Made by a program: the position numbers and the translations under genes. The notes under the pieces were generated by a model. The model saw only the letters and a program-made list of their open reading frames with translations, was not told the DNA's origin and made no database searches. Source: Entonaema liquescens (lineage: Eukaryota; Ascomycota; Sordariomycetes; Xylariales; Xylariaceae). Taken from it: 64,000 nucleotides of DNA. Location of the stretch: the NCBI GenBank assembly GCA_902805475.1, contig CADCSX010000007.1, forward strand, positions 2,604,001 to 2,668,000, given 5' to 3'. Shown piece by piece: positions 44,512 through 56,223 of this stretch (the first letter of the stretch is position 1; each line of letters starts with the position of its first letter).

Positions 44512-45900
44512 ATGATAAGTTCTAAATTGTGTTGCTCCCTTGTGTCTTTGCTTGCCCTAGGCGGCATCCCATCTTTCTCTTGGGCTTCACCACTGAAGGT
44601 GGATATTGATGCTCGTGCCGATAGCTGGCCCTACGGGCCGCTTGTCACATCCGGCCGTGACATCAAAAATACGCAAGGCGACAATGTCGTCTATGCCGGT
44701 ACTAATTGGCCAGGCCATGGAGAAGTGATGATCCCAGACGGACTGCAGTATCAGTCTATCGAGAGCGTCGTCTCCAAGATCAAGAGCGTAGGCATGAATG
44801 CGATTCGCCTGACATACGCCATCCAAATGATAGACGAGATCTATAGCAACAATGGCAAGGATACGACTGTGAAGGACTCGTTTACCAAGGCTCTCGGTCA
44901 GACAAACGGACCAAAAGTCTATAGCCAATTTCTTGCAAAGAACCCTTCCTTCAACGACAGTACTACTCGCCTACAGGTTTTCGACGCTGTCGCCGCCGAG
45001 TGTGCCAAGCAAAATGTATTTGTCCATTTGGATAACCACATGTCCAAAGCTGCATGGTGCTGCTCTACTAATGATGGCAACTCTTGGTTTGGAGACAGAG
45101 ATTTCAGTATGTAATGTCTTATAAAATCAGATCATGAGCCTTTAGATTGGACTATTCAAGTTTTCGTACGCACAGCTAATATGGACGTAGACGTGGAAAA
45201 CTGGACTAGAGGTCTCTCATACATGGCAAACCACGGGAAGAACTGGCCAGCGTTGACGTCGATGTCGCTACGCAATGAGCTTCGCAAACCGGATAGCAAC
45301 CCGACGCTCAGCGGTCAATCATATAACTGGCGGGATTGGTACACGAACATCAAGAAAGGCACGAGCGCGATCAACTCGGCAAACCCGGACTTGCTTATCT
45401 TCTTGTCGGGTCTCGATTTCGACACGTATGTCACGCCAGTAGTCCAGGGCACGGCTTTCACACCAGGAAGTGCCAAGTTTAGCACAGCCGACTTCGAGGG
45501 CTATGCGAATAAGCTGGTGTTGGAGATTCATAACTACCAGAACAGCGCAAACAACTGCAACAGCCTTAAGAGCTCGCTATACAACAGCGGTTTCCAGGCA
45601 TTACACTCGGATGACTCCAAGGCCGTGAACGTGTTCCCTGTGCTTCTGACCGAGTTTGGGTTTGATATGACGGGCAATGCGTGGCGAGGCACATATGCTA
45701 CTTGTATCGCCGAATACCTCGCAGAGCAGAAGGCTGGGTGGTTTATTTGGGTCATCTCGGGTAGCTACTATATTCGCTCAGGAAAGCAAGATTTTGAAGA
45801 AACATGGGGATTATTAAAACATGACTGGTCAGACTGGAGATCATCGGCTTATGTTGAGGGAGGGCTGAAGCCTCTCGTGAAGGCGACCGCGCAAGGATAA
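44512..45900 (+). CDS. Secreted GH5 family glycoside hydrolase (cellulase-superfamily)
   Basis: Extracellular beta-glycanase-like enzyme. Two exons, 44512-45106 and 45176-45900, with a 69-base intron (GTATGT donor, CACAG acceptor, phase 1), give about 439 residues. The signal peptide covers residues 1-25 (cleavage near SWASP). The barrel motifs are GTNWPGHGEVM at strand 1, MNAIRLTYA at strand 2, VFVHLDNHMSKAAWCC at strand 3 (with the His-Met typical of GH5), SLRNELR with the acid/base Glu at strand 4, VLEIHNYQ at strand 6, and LTEFGFD with the nucleophile Glu at strand 7. A following FIWVISGSYY fits strand 8. No carbohydrate-binding module is present. The first real ATG is at 44512; a GTG just upstream is not a start. 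Whether it acts on glucan, cellulose or another polymer is not visible. Confidence 0.88.
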
Positions 45901-46301
45901 GATGGATCGTATGTAAACTAATAATTATGAGTATATATACTGCAAGTTCAACGATATAATTCCATATGAGGATTTTGTTGTTTTGTCGTGAGTTAAGATA
46001 TAGGTAGTTATGAGTTAAATGTGTCGAATGTACCTATGTTTCTTAGAAGATACCCATGTAGGTACCTAAGGTACTCTCTCTGATATCTTAGGTAGGTATT
46101 CCCGAATATGCGCTTAAGCATCACTGAAGTACCACCTGAGGTGCTGATAATTCAATTGCATCTTTAAAAGCATATCATGCAGGGGTACTCGGGACCTACG
46201 TTAGTTTCCTGCAAGGCTGAAAAGGCTGATATGTAAATTCCTCCAGCTTTTAAGCTTGTCCATTAACACAACCACATCATCACTCAACCTAACCTATCAA
46301 C
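45901..46301. other. Intergenic with TACCTA motif cluster
   Basis: About 400 bases; a dense cluster of TAGGTACCTA-like motifs lies at 46030-46105, followed by the leader of the nucleoporin gene. Confidence 0.55.
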
Positions 46302-48076
46302 ATGGTGGGACGCGTCTGCAGATTCTGGCAACAGGGATACTGCCGAAACGGAAGTATGGTGGATTGATATTCTTAATTCCCTGTGTTAAAACTAACAATT
46401 GTCAACGTAGACGCCTGCCGCTTCGAGCACCCAGACGCCAACGCCAACGCCAACGCCAACGCGAATCCAAGTCCGTTCGGAGCTCCCAATCCTAATGCAA
46501 ACCGCTTTAGGGTCTTAGGCACAGGAGGAAATAAACCCGAAGAAATCCCCTACAGAATATCTGCAGATGTCATACGAACCGACCTAGGACCTGAGAGGCC
46601 ATTATGGATGTTGTCGTGCTATGGTCCCGGGAGGGACGCCCCGGAACAATTATTCGGAGGGCACCCGCGGGAACAGAGCCTCGAGGAAGTTATGTTATAC
46701 ATTAAGGGATCTAGCAATCAGCAACAAGCGGTATGAATTCTTATCATCTTCTTTTCTTTCCTAAATGCTAACGTTCAAGCTAGATGTCGGAAATCGCGGC
46801 TCTCATTCAACAAGCCGAACAGCAGAATCAGACAGCGCTGAGCGACATTGACGGCGCAATCCAATTTATCATATCTGCCGAAAATAAGCATCCGAACCGT
46901 ATAGATATATGCAAACAGAGCAATCTACAGGGCAACGCTAGTGGGATATTCGCAAGAGATACAGCACCTAGTCCCCAGGCGGGATTCTCCAACCCTCTCG
47001 CTTCCAATCCTTTTTCGTCAGCCCCCCAGTCAAATATCCAATCAAACCCTTTTGGTGGCGGGACGTCTTCGTTTGGCCAGCCTTCGACGTCGGGGCAAAA
47101 ACCCAATCCCTTCGGTGCAGCGTCGCCAACTCCAGCATTCGGTCAGCCCTCTACGATAGGAGCTCCTAAGTCTGCCTTTGGACAGCCCTCACAAATGGGG
47201 GCGGGCGCTCCCGCATTTGGACAGCCCTCAGCTTTGGGACAGAAGCCCAATCCCTTTGCAAACAATACCTCAGGGTCAACTGGGTTTGGTCAAACTACTC
47301 AGAGTGCGTTTGGGCAACCATCAGCCTTGGGACAGAAACCGAACCCTTTCGGCGCGACAGCACCCTCTGCTACCCCTAATCCCTTTTCCTCGGGAGCATC
47401 AGCCTCGGGGCCTAACCCGTTCGGCCAGCAACCAGCCGCCAATCCTTTTCTCCAAACAGCGAACGCCTCATCATCCGATCAACAGATGGATACCTCAGCC
47501 CCAACTCCAGCTATCAGCAATCCTTTCAATCAACCTCCGTCTAACTCGGCCTTCACGCCACCGACTACCAACCCTTTCACAGCGCAGAAGCCATCCCCAT
47601 TCGCACCCGCAGCGAGCAACCCTTTCGCTCAAGTACAGGCACAACCGCAAATGCAGCCACAAACACAAACACGGAATACGTCTGCGACGTCAACAAGCCC
47701 ATATGCACCAGATAGCACCAAGCAGCACCCGGCCCCTGAGAGCTATATTTCTAGAACTGCAAACGGACGGATCATGTCGTTCAATGGGCAACCGGTAATA
47801 TATAAGTGGAAAGTGGATGATAAATACCACGACGCAATGCCCCAGGACGGCGGTACGCATCATCCGGTGCCAGGCGTGCGGAACGCGGACGGGTCGTGGC
47901 GCAAGATCTTCTTTCCTAATGGCCCGCCTGGCTACAACAAGGACACGGAGCCCGACCTCTCAACGTATACAGCAGGGGTCAAAGCAGCGTACGCTACCAT
48001 GATGGCTACTGGCAGGTTTGAGGGGGATATGCCCGAAATACCACCCCTGAGGGAAGACTGTCTCTGGAACTTTTGA
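46302..48076 (+). CDS. NUP42: Nup42-like nucleoporin (CCCH zinc finger and FG repeats)
   Basis: Component of the cytoplasmic face of the nuclear pore, linked in yeast to mRNA export through Gle1. Three exons, 46302-46353, 46411-46730 and 46784-48076, give about 554 residues. The first intron splits a CCCH zinc finger at the N-terminus: VCRFWQQGYCRNG is joined to NACRFEHPD, spacing C-x7-C-x5-C-x3-H. A structured segment (about 30-160) follows with the long acidic helix region AALIQQAEQQNQTALSDID. Residues about 170-440 are FG-repeat, with repeated SAFGQPS, PNPFGA and NPF units, some nearly identical (AFGQPSALGQKPNPF occurs twice). A C-terminal motif with KWKVDDKYHDAMP and FFPNGPPGYN is probably the Gle1-binding or conserved tail. 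A pure GCCAAC codon repeat (46438-46462) encodes alternating Ala-Asn. Confidence 0.87.
46438..46463 (+). repeat. In-frame Ala-Asn hexanucleotide repeat in NUP42
   Basis: About four copies of the six-base unit GCCAAC encode Ala-Asn pairs directly after the zinc finger. Likely length-variable between strains. Confidence 0.8.
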
Positions 48077-48450
48077 GAGCAGCACTAGCCTTTGAAGTAT
48101 TATAAGATGATTGGCATACACTATGTGGAGAGTGGGATATATCGACTGGTCTGATAGGAATAGGCTACAAGGTTTGCGGTCTTTTGAAAGGTGAAATTTA
48201 GATACCCTGGGGTTACGATGGGTCACGAATAACGGACTTGTTCATCAATGGCAGGAAGTAATAGGTTAGAATATTGGCCTCATAAATTGGCTCAGGCTTG
48301 CATTCTGCTGTGGCGAAGTTCCCACAGACATATGTAATTGCGGGCGATCTCTAGAACGCAGCTGGAATAACACGGGTATCTTTGAATCCAGCCAGTCCTT
48401 CCAATACCCATCCGCCGGTTCGCCTTTTCCCATTCCCGTATCCTCCTGAT
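48077..48450. other. Convergent intergenic spacer
   Basis: 3' ends of NUP42 and of the ribosomal protein gene meet here; nothing else recognised. Confidence 0.5.
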
Positions 48451-48857
48451 TTAAGCAGCGATAGTGACTTCGACTTCAACACCGGCCTCGATGTTCACGA
48501 TAATCTGCTTGACGGTCTCGGTAGGAGCGTTTAAGCTATCGGCTGGATTAGCATATCTTACTTAGGGGCGATAAAACGGAGGACATACTCGATTAGGCGC
48601 TTGTGAATGCGCAACTCGTAGCAGTCCCAGGTCTTAGAACCCTCACCACAAGGGGTCTTTCGGGTAGTAACCTTTAGGGTCTTGGTGGGAAGACGGACGG
48701 GGCCCTTGACGCGGAGGTCCTTGCTCTTGGCACGCTCGATGAGCTCGCTGCATACCTTCTCAAGCGCATTCACCTTGCGGGAGCTGAGGGTGATGCGGAT
48801 CTTGTGAGTCTTGGCCTGCTCGCCGGCGTAGTCCTTCTCGGGCTTGTTGTACGACAT
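48451..48857 (-). CDS. RPS20: 40S ribosomal protein uS10 (Rps20)
   Basis: Small-subunit ribosomal protein. Two exons on the minus strand, 48589-48857 and 48451-48535, with a 53-base intron (GTATGT donor, GATAG acceptor, phase 2), give about 117 residues. Motifs are HKIRITLSSRKVNALEKVC near the N-terminus, then GPVRLPTKTLKVTTRKTPCGEGSKTWD, then ELRIHKRLID formed across the splice, and the ending IIVNIEAGVEVEVTIAA. The Asp of HKRLID exists only after splicing, and reading through the intron gives an unrelated tail and a premature stop, so the splice is well supported. The start is the ATG in CAAGATGTCG, giving MSYNKPEKDY. The open frame continues upstream but has no ribosomal character there. 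Confidence 0.95.
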
Positions 48858-49261
48858 CTTGACGTTGGCGTTTTCTGATTTGCCAAATGGAAAAGATTGT
48901 ATATCGGATTTGGATTCGCGATAAGAACTTGCCCTCACGACTCGAACGGTATGACGTTGCGGCAAAGTGATGAAGGCAACCTTGGTGTTGGTTTGTAGAG
49001 GGGAATCAGAAAAAAAAAGTTGCCGATATTTTGCGAAAAGATAATGGACTTGGAATTCCCGATGTGGGTTCGGATAAGGGCTAGAAGTGGGTCTAGCCTT
49101 ATACATAGATACCTACTTCTGATAACGATAAGGTCCGCTACTACTAGTAGCAATGAACAATACAGGTAACCGCAAGGCGATGCGCGCATACCTACCTAGG
49201 TATGTCCAACTCTTAAGGTTACCTAGGTACATAAGGTTAATACCTTACTTTAGGTACCTTA
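48858..49261. other. RPS20 promoter region with TACCTA cluster
   Basis: Upstream of RPS20 (minus strand). The distal part (49185-49260) is dense in TACCTA/TAGGTA motifs and abuts the second inverted-repeat element. Confidence 0.55.
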
Positions 49262-49306
49262 CCGCGCGGGGGGGGTATTTGAAAATGCTTATAGCAATAA
49301 TATTAA
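49262..49306 (+). repeat. Left terminal inverted repeat of the 49.3-kb element
   Basis: CCGCGC, a run of eight G, then TATTTGAAAATGCTTATAGC and ATAATATTA. Matches the right end inverted. Confidence 0.72.
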
Positions 49307-49971
49307 CTTACTGAAATGGATTCACATAAATATATAAATAAAACGATTATTTATTAAATAATTTTCGTATTAAATATAAGTTTATATATATAATATGTTT
49401 ATAATATATAATTATTTTAAATTAAAATAATTTTAAAATTATAATATATTTTTAAAAAAAAATACGATTACGTTATAATATATATGTAATATAAATAAAT
49501 ATATAAATAAATATAAAAAAAAAAAAAAAAAAAAATTTAAAAATTATAAAATAAATAAAATTTAAACGTATAATTTTTATTAAAAAAAAATAATTTTTTA
49601 AAAAATTTAACATATTTATTAATTAATTTAACGAGTAATTAATTCGTTAAATTAATATTTAATAATATTAATTATATAAAATATTTAAAATTAATATATA
49701 TAATTTTTATTTTTAAAATATTTAATTATAAAATATTATTTAAACAAAATTTAATTTAAAATAATAATTATTTAAAAATAATTTTTATTTTAATATATTT
49801 ATATACGTAAAATTATATTAAAAATTCGAAAAAAAATTTAAAAATAAAATAATTACGTAATAAAATAATTTTATTTTTTAATATTTTTTTACGTTTAATT
49901 TAATTATAATAATAATTTTTAAAAATTAAAATTAATTTATTTTTTAATATTTTTATATAAAAATTTTCAAA

Positions 49972-50021
49972 ATTAATATTATCGTTGTAAGCATTTTCAA
50001 ATACCCCCCCCCCCCGCGCGC
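49972..50021 (-). repeat. Right terminal inverted repeat of the 49.3-kb element
   Basis: Inverted copy of the left end with a 12-base C run. Differences are confined to the homopolymer, the first base and a few transitions in the inner part. Confidence 0.72.
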
Positions 50022-50023
50022 TA

Positions 50024-50318
50024 AAATATATAATACAGTTAGGTACATGTACATGTAATTACCTATAGGTATAGGTATTTAAACCTATTTTATCGATACC
50101 TCATAGGTACCTAGTTGATCTCATCCCAGAGGCCAACATGTGCCAAAGAGTCATCCGGTAAACATCCATGATGTGGGTCTAGCAGAGTACCACATTGATC
50201 CTACATATACTACCAAACTACCTAGAAGGAGTATACAACTGAAAACATAATATGTTCTCTTGAAAAACGCTGGTCGAAACGTTTTGTTCAGTTTCGCGTG
50301 TCACTCCATACCTATGTT
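50024..50318. other. Leader region of the CUE-domain gene with TACCTA motifs
   Basis: About 300 bases, TACCTA-rich at 50036-50115. Includes the palindrome GTACATGTACATGTA near 50043. Confidence 0.5.
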
Positions 50319-52391
50319 ATGGCGGCCCTTCCTCAGTTTGCGCCCTTTCCAGAAGCGCCGTGGAGGAATCATATCGTCCCTGAGGAATGGGAGGCTTGCC
50401 TAGCTAACTGGCTAGCATTGGTAGAGGCTCATCTTTCTGTATCTGAGGACCAGTTTTCCAGCTTGTCTGCCAGAGATGGAACCTTGCTGTCATTTCTGGT
50501 CTCCTTTGTGACAGAGGCCTCAGCAAACGGTGCTTCCGTGCTAGGCACCTCACAATCGGCGAAGCTCCTTTTTCGCCAATGTTTCCTTCTAGTTATTAGA
50601 CTATTGAGGATACCTTCTCCACCCCCTCCGCTTCTTCAATGGGAGTTCCTTTCCGACTTCAGCCGTCTGTTTTCGAAAAAGAGAACATCAGCCCCAATCA
50701 GTCAGGTCTTCCAGAAGTCAGAAGTGACAAACTCTTTGACTATCCTCAAGAAATCATTAATCGCTACTCTTGATTTAGGTCTTAAGGGCGACCTTAAAAC
50801 GTTAGAGTCTCGGTTAAAAAGACTTAACCACCTCATCCACGCATCTCCCGACATAGCTGCATTCTTCCTAGCTGGGAGTGATTTCCTCGATGGACTCATT
50901 AGCTGCTTCAAGATCATGAATCCTCCTCTAAGAAAGGCGATCGTGACAACGGCTTATCTGTGTCTAATTGGATTGACTGAGGGTAACCCTCCTAATTTTT
51001 CCATGCTATCAGATCAGTTATACTCCCTTAAAGCCGCTGCCGACGGTCATAAAGCAGGGCCGTTGAATGCGAACGACTCTATGGTGGCAGAGTTGGTTAC
51101 AGCTACGCCCATTCTTAAGCAAGTTCAACGCCGCTTTGAGGAATCCAATTTGAGCACGACACGATGGAAGTCGGCTCTTGTTGCTCTTGAGGGCTTCCGA
51201 AAGCCTAGTGGTATTGTTAGGCCGAAGAAGATGATCAGACGGAAAATAGATAAAGGAAAGGGAATCATGACCGAAGATGATGATATACTTGGAGAGATGA
51301 GAGTACATCGCATGAGTCAGATATCACAGATACAAGACCTGTTCCCGAGTCTAGGTTCTGGCTTCGTTTCCAAGCTGCTAGATGAATACGAGGATAATAC
51401 TGAACAAGTCATTGCGCACCTACTTGAAGATTCCCTACCAGCTCACTTAGCTGACGCAGATCGCACAGAAGAGCTGTTCGTCTACATGAAACATATCTTC
51501 TTCACCGTATAATTATGCTAATCCATCTATAGGTCTCAGGAAAGAAGTAGGAGGAAAAGTCGCGATATTGCGCCTCGGCCAACACCACCGCTTTCGCCTT
51601 CAACGCGTCACAATGTATTTGACGATGACGAATTCGACAAGCTAGCAGTGGACATGTCCAATATCCATTTCGGAAAACGAAATCCAGAGAAATCAACAGA
51701 GGATATTTTAAATGACAGATCCTCTGCTCCTAACAAGGCTGCTATTCTCTCTGCGCTCTCCGCATTTGACGCAGATGATGACGAACGTGATGATACATAC
51801 GATGTTGCAGATGCTGGGTTGGTAGTAAATGACGGAGGCCCAGAAGATGCCGATGACCAAAAACGAAAGGATGCAAGTGAAGAAGTTCTCTTCAGAGCTT
51901 ACCAGTCAGATACAAAGGTATTTGATAGAGATGCGGCTACGAGACGAGGGCAAAGTAGAGCAAAACTAAAGCAGCAGACGGGAATGACCGACGAGGCCAT
52001 TGAGGGTTGGGCCTTGATGCTAACCAGAACGCCGCATCAAATGAGACAACTGGAGATGAAATATAGCGCGTTTAGCGGCGACCAACCTGCCCTAGCCCCA
52101 ACTGCTTGGCGTGCAAGCCCAGCAGAATCAGCAGCAGAAGATTCGGAAATTGACGGCGGGAGCAATAATATCAATAATCCCCGGGGTGGATCGAGCAGTC
52201 GTGGCCGCGGCCGTGGTGGTCGGGGACGAGGCAGAGGCGGTGGGCGTGGGGGAAATGTCGCCGGTCCATCCGGAGATAAGGATACTGAAAGCGCTAGGAG
52301 ACGTAAAGAAGCAAACAAGGGATCCAGAGCCAATCACAATCGACGGGATCAGCGCGCAAGAAAGATGGCACGTGGGGGACTCCCTGGATGA
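50319..52391 (+). CDS. CUE3: CUE-domain protein, Cue3/ASCC2-like ribosome quality-control factor
   Basis: Ubiquitin-binding protein related to yeast Cue3 and human ASCC2, part of the trimer that splits stalled, ubiquitinated ribosomes. Two exons with an intron of about 57-60 bases: either 51480-51539 (weak GTCTAC donor, CTCAG acceptor) or 51476-51532 (GTTCGT donor, CTATAG acceptor). Both restore the frame; the total is about 670 residues. Residues 1-320 form the helical N-terminal domain. The CUE domain is near residues 332-375 (SQIQDLFPSLGSGF, then the di-Leu ending IAHLLEDS). After the splice come a Ser/Pro stretch, the conserved FDDDEFDKLAVDMSNIHFGK motif, an acidic region and a GTGMTDEAIEGWALM-like segment. 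The tail is Gly/Arg-rich (RGRGRGGRGRGRGG) and basic. The ATG at 50319 (MAALPQFAPFP) is used rather than the upstream in-frame GTG. Confidence 0.85.
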
Positions 52392-52476
52392 TCAAGTAAT
52401 AATGTTCAAAGGTATAAGATATGCCTAGATCATAGGAAAGGGGTCCATGTCAAGAGCCATCATATTTCGCAGACAT

Positions 52477-55159
52477 CTAGACTAATTTCCGCTTCTTGGT
52501 TGGCGGTCGGCTATTAGTATGTGCTACCAGTGCTGGCAATATACTTGTTGTAGCCCCATTATTACCTGGGCATCTTTCGTAGAGATCATCCTCTTGTAGA
52601 AAGTGTGCATAGGGGCTCCTCAACTCTGAATTACCCGGAGAGACGGTCTGTGAAATAGGACAGAAAGCATGGATTGGCGCTGGGGATACCGTGCCCGTGA
52701 ATGACGGGCTCGTTACTTCAAGTCCTACGTGACGGAGTAAATTCGACGCGTCTCTTGGTGTTGCTAACTCCGATACAGATGTGAGCTCATTGTCAGTATC
52801 CCCAGCTCTTGCATCGTGAACACCAATCATAGACACCAACGACTCCCGAGAGCTGCGCCGACTTTCGAGGTATTCACGGAGGTTAAAGCACTGTATGCAG
52901 ACTGGATAGACAGGCCAACATTCTGCTTCATCGCGGTATAGTGGCAACTGGGGCTGTCGTTCCTCGCCACACTTTTCTCTAATATCGTCCAAGATGTCAT
53001 ATACGGGCGTAAAGAAAGTGTGTCTCGGCCCGGGGCCATAATACTTGTTTCGGCCCCAAAGTTGGCCGATCATGGCGTTAGACTCGGAATCGATGATCGC
53101 AGCGCCACTATCACCTTCAACCCCTATACCGCCGCGAATCCAGAGTTCTTCTTCGTCGTAGGGATAGGGTTCCTCTATATACCATTCCCGAGACGCCTTT
53201 CCTGTGCCATTTCCTACGCCGTCAACATATGCAGGTATGTCGCAAATCTGGCCTCGCTGGAAACCCGAAGTACGTCCTGTAGAGCATACTGCCGCCCCAG
53301 GTTCGACTGGGCTCATCGAGACTACCGGAGTCTCTTGCTTTTGATTGGTAGCGGGGAATTTTCGAAGCATGTTGGCCTGCTGATATGTCGTCGAGACCAA
53401 TGCCCAATCCGTAACAACTAACGGAGGCTCCATGTCGCACTCTTCCCAATAAGGGTCGTGAGAAACCCGAGTAGTCTTCAAGTCAAACCCGGAAGTCGCC
53501 GTTAAGTTCCCGATAAGGAAGTTGAGATTGCTGTTATTTAAAGCTTCATGGCTTTCGCCCAAGCACTTTGTACGGTCCGCTGGGGACGGGTGCTCGACAA
53601 GTACAGGTTGGGTTCCTTTACTCGCTTCGATAAATGGGTGGAAATTAACCAGCCAGAAATTCCCACCGCCAACAGTCAGACAGGGGCCCAATGTTGCGGT
53701 AATCTCATCGTCATCCTCTGATGTCGCTCCAATGCTATCCCCATGCACGGACTCGCGTAGAAGAAAGGATTACGTGGAAGGCAAACCTCATCCGGCATAT
53801 CTTTACTCAATCCTCGTGACCATACGAGCCGGTCTACCTCACCGACGGAGAATATGAATGTAACCAGACTATGGTGGTTTTTCGGTAATAGGTCTCGTAC
53901 ATGACTTGCGATGACTAGCCTTCGGGCTCTCGTGACGTTTTTCTTTGTCATAATGCATATTCTTCTGGAATTGGGCTTTCTACCGCGCATTACAGAAATA
54001 ACATGACCATGACCGCACCATTTCGGAATGAATTCGACGAGAAATGGAAGTATACCGTGCTCCCAAATGATAGGGAAACTAGCCGATTCCAGTAACTTAG
54101 ATATATGACACCTAGAATCTTCGTTACTTTTCAGCGTGCCGCCTAATACTATTAGCTACTGTCTTGCTGAGCTTTTAATGCTCATAACTCACCGTGAGCT
54201 TTCCTCATCCTCTTCTCGAGCACGGCTTTTAGCCGGTCTTGACAGCGTTTCTTCGAAACATCGACATGCATATTCACTCTGAGATGATTCTCTTCCATAT
54301 CCTTAAGGTTCCTGGTTATTTGGATTTGGCTGCTTGTTCCTGTTTCTGTTTCGAGAAGATTCGCCGGTTTAACTGCGGACCTCTGAAGCGCGGCCGTATT
54401 GCTATGGGCATATTTAAGGTGACAATCGAGGAGATCTTTGGAAATAAAGGTGTCCTCTGCACAACCTGGCATTGGACATAGTAGCAGATGTTCACGCTTC
54501 ACATGCCAATTAAGCTCCTCAGTCGTTGCGAATCCTGCACTAGAGCATGGGCCACTATTTCCCCAGAGACAAATATGTCTATGCCCGACATCAGAATTGA
54601 TATCGAGGTCTCTTTTGTTAGCAAACTTGTCTCGGCGTAGATTTCTTGGGCAGACGTGATGACCGTCTGTGTCGGTAGATATTCTTTCCTTAAGCTGCAG
54701 TGGGCTAGGATCACGCGACTTTGACGTTACAGTGGAAAAAATATCCGATATGAAGTCTGTCTGAATGGAGGACAGCACCGATCCCTGGTACGAAGACGGA
54801 GGGGAATACGTCAGGGTACTAGCAGTGTCAGGGATAGGCCGTTGTCCCAGTCCCGCTGCAAAATCGATGGCTTCAGTCCCGGTAACCTTGTCACCAGCTC
54901 CGCGTAAATTCCCTATTTCCAGAGGTACTATTCCGCTGCTGCTTTCCACCCAAGACGAATCTTGTTGGGAGAGGGAGTAAAATAGTGCTGTATCCCCCAA
55001 GCGAAAATCGGTGTCGAACCCGCCGACTACGCCTGGCTCGAGACGGCCGCATTGCGAAATTCCATTCGCATGTGAAGCCGCCTGCATAACCCACCTGGGA
55101 GACGTTGCAGTTCCAGATGGGTATGCGGGCCCAGATGTATGCTTCCGATTAGCACCCAT
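52477..55159 (-). CDS. C2H2 zinc-finger protein fused to a trypsin-like serine protease domain
   Basis: Three exons on the minus strand, 54193-55159, 53826-54142 and 52477-53751, give about 852 residues. The first intron (50 bases, GTGAGT donor, TTAG acceptor) is secure, because the second exon reads on smoothly as KLLESASFPIIWEHGILPF and then GHGHVISVM upstream of any ATG. The second intron (74 bases, GTATGG donor, GCGAG acceptor) is less certain. Exon 1 has C2H2-type fingers (about residues 193-255: HICLW...H-x4-H and LCPMPGC...H-x4-H). Exon 3 has a chymotrypsin-like pattern: NFHPF (His466), VTDWALV (Asp543) and VEGDSGA (Ser643), with CSTGRTSG before the serine. There is no signal peptide, so an intracellular site is expected. 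Whether it is an active protease or a degenerate fold is unknown. Confidence 0.68.
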
Positions 55160-56223
55160 GCCTAGTAGTAGAGAAAAGCGTCAATACTATGGTGACTACT
55201 CTTATACCAATAAGGTTACTAAGATGGGAAAGTGTAAGAAGTGAAGTTGGGTTGGTTAGTAAGAGCGAATAGCTCTACATATAACCCCTATACGAGCGGG
55301 CAACAACAAGAAGCGCTTCGTTTCGTAAAAATTAAGCGTTCCTAGTTCTATTACGGCCCGGAGACTATACTAAACACAAGAAATTCCAATTATCCATTTT
55401 CAAATGAGATTGTAGGTAACTAAGAGGCCTCCCTCGCATCGAGGCAGCAGAGTAGTACTGAGGCGCAGCAGCTTGTAGTTCGCGACCTGTATTCACCACC
55501 CACCTGTGCTGATTTGGGGTAATCTGGTTGCCTTGTATGGGCTTGTTGAAATCTATAGTGAGACAATTCTATAGCGTTAAGACATTGCTGGCTATCTCTC
55601 TCAACAACCTAGATCCATCTATGGATGCTTGTAATTTAATGACTTTCTATCCATTTAGGGATCGCTTTCCTTCGACATTAGTACTATTTGAATGATTCTA
55701 CGGGTTTATGTCATGTACGGTTGGCTCTTACTTTATAGTCGAATTGTCGCATAGATGATAATCCTTACGAAGATGATACTCAGAGCGCCTAACTACATCA
55801 CGCTAAATGCCAGACGTCGAGTGCAAAAATAAAGTTACCATTGGTATGAATTGGTAGAACTGCAGTATATCACTAATCGTCTCCAATCCGTCTTGATAAA
55901 CATATGACTGTGGGCTTTGCCTAGTCCACCCGTCACCTCCAGGTCCAATAACAAAGTAAATGTGCTTTTGGTTATAACCACCAGACAAAAGAACGCCTTA
56001 AGATGCGTATGCCCACTAAACGCATTCCTAGGAACGCCAAGCGCCCATGCGTCAATATAGATACAAGGTACTAGTTAGTAATTCGTGTTGTACGTCCAAC
56101 ATCTTCCACGATACAACAATTCTCCGTATTTCTCCGAGTAATTGCTCCCTGTCGCGATACGTATTGACGAGAACTGTGTCCCACCCAAGATCGGATACTT
56201 TCCGATTGTTCGTATGCGTAAAT
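55160..56223. other. Intergenic, no supported gene
   Basis: About 1.06 kb; promoter side of the zinc-finger/protease gene and 3' side of the coiled-coil gene. Short frames have no family character. Confidence 0.5.

Larger units (their letters stand above)
49262..50021. mobile_element. Second TA-flanked inverted-repeat element with AT-saturated interior
   Basis: A 760-base unit with the same architecture as the element at 12.1 kb but different ends. The left end reads CCGCGCGGGGGGGG, then TATTTGAAAATGCTTA. The right end is its reverse complement, with 12 instead of 8 bases in the homopolymer and one change at the first base. The inverted match runs about 45 bases. TA flanks both sides (49260-49261 and 50022-50023). 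The interior (about 49310-49975) is almost pure A and T, with remaining C and G nearly all in CpG. No frame survives. A RIP-mutated DNA transposon or MITE is the simplest reading. Confidence 0.72.

Noticed and set aside
48858..49106. N-terminal extension of the uS10 frame
   Set aside because: The extra upstream residues have no ribosomal-protein similarity. The ATG giving MSYNKPEKDY fits the family length.
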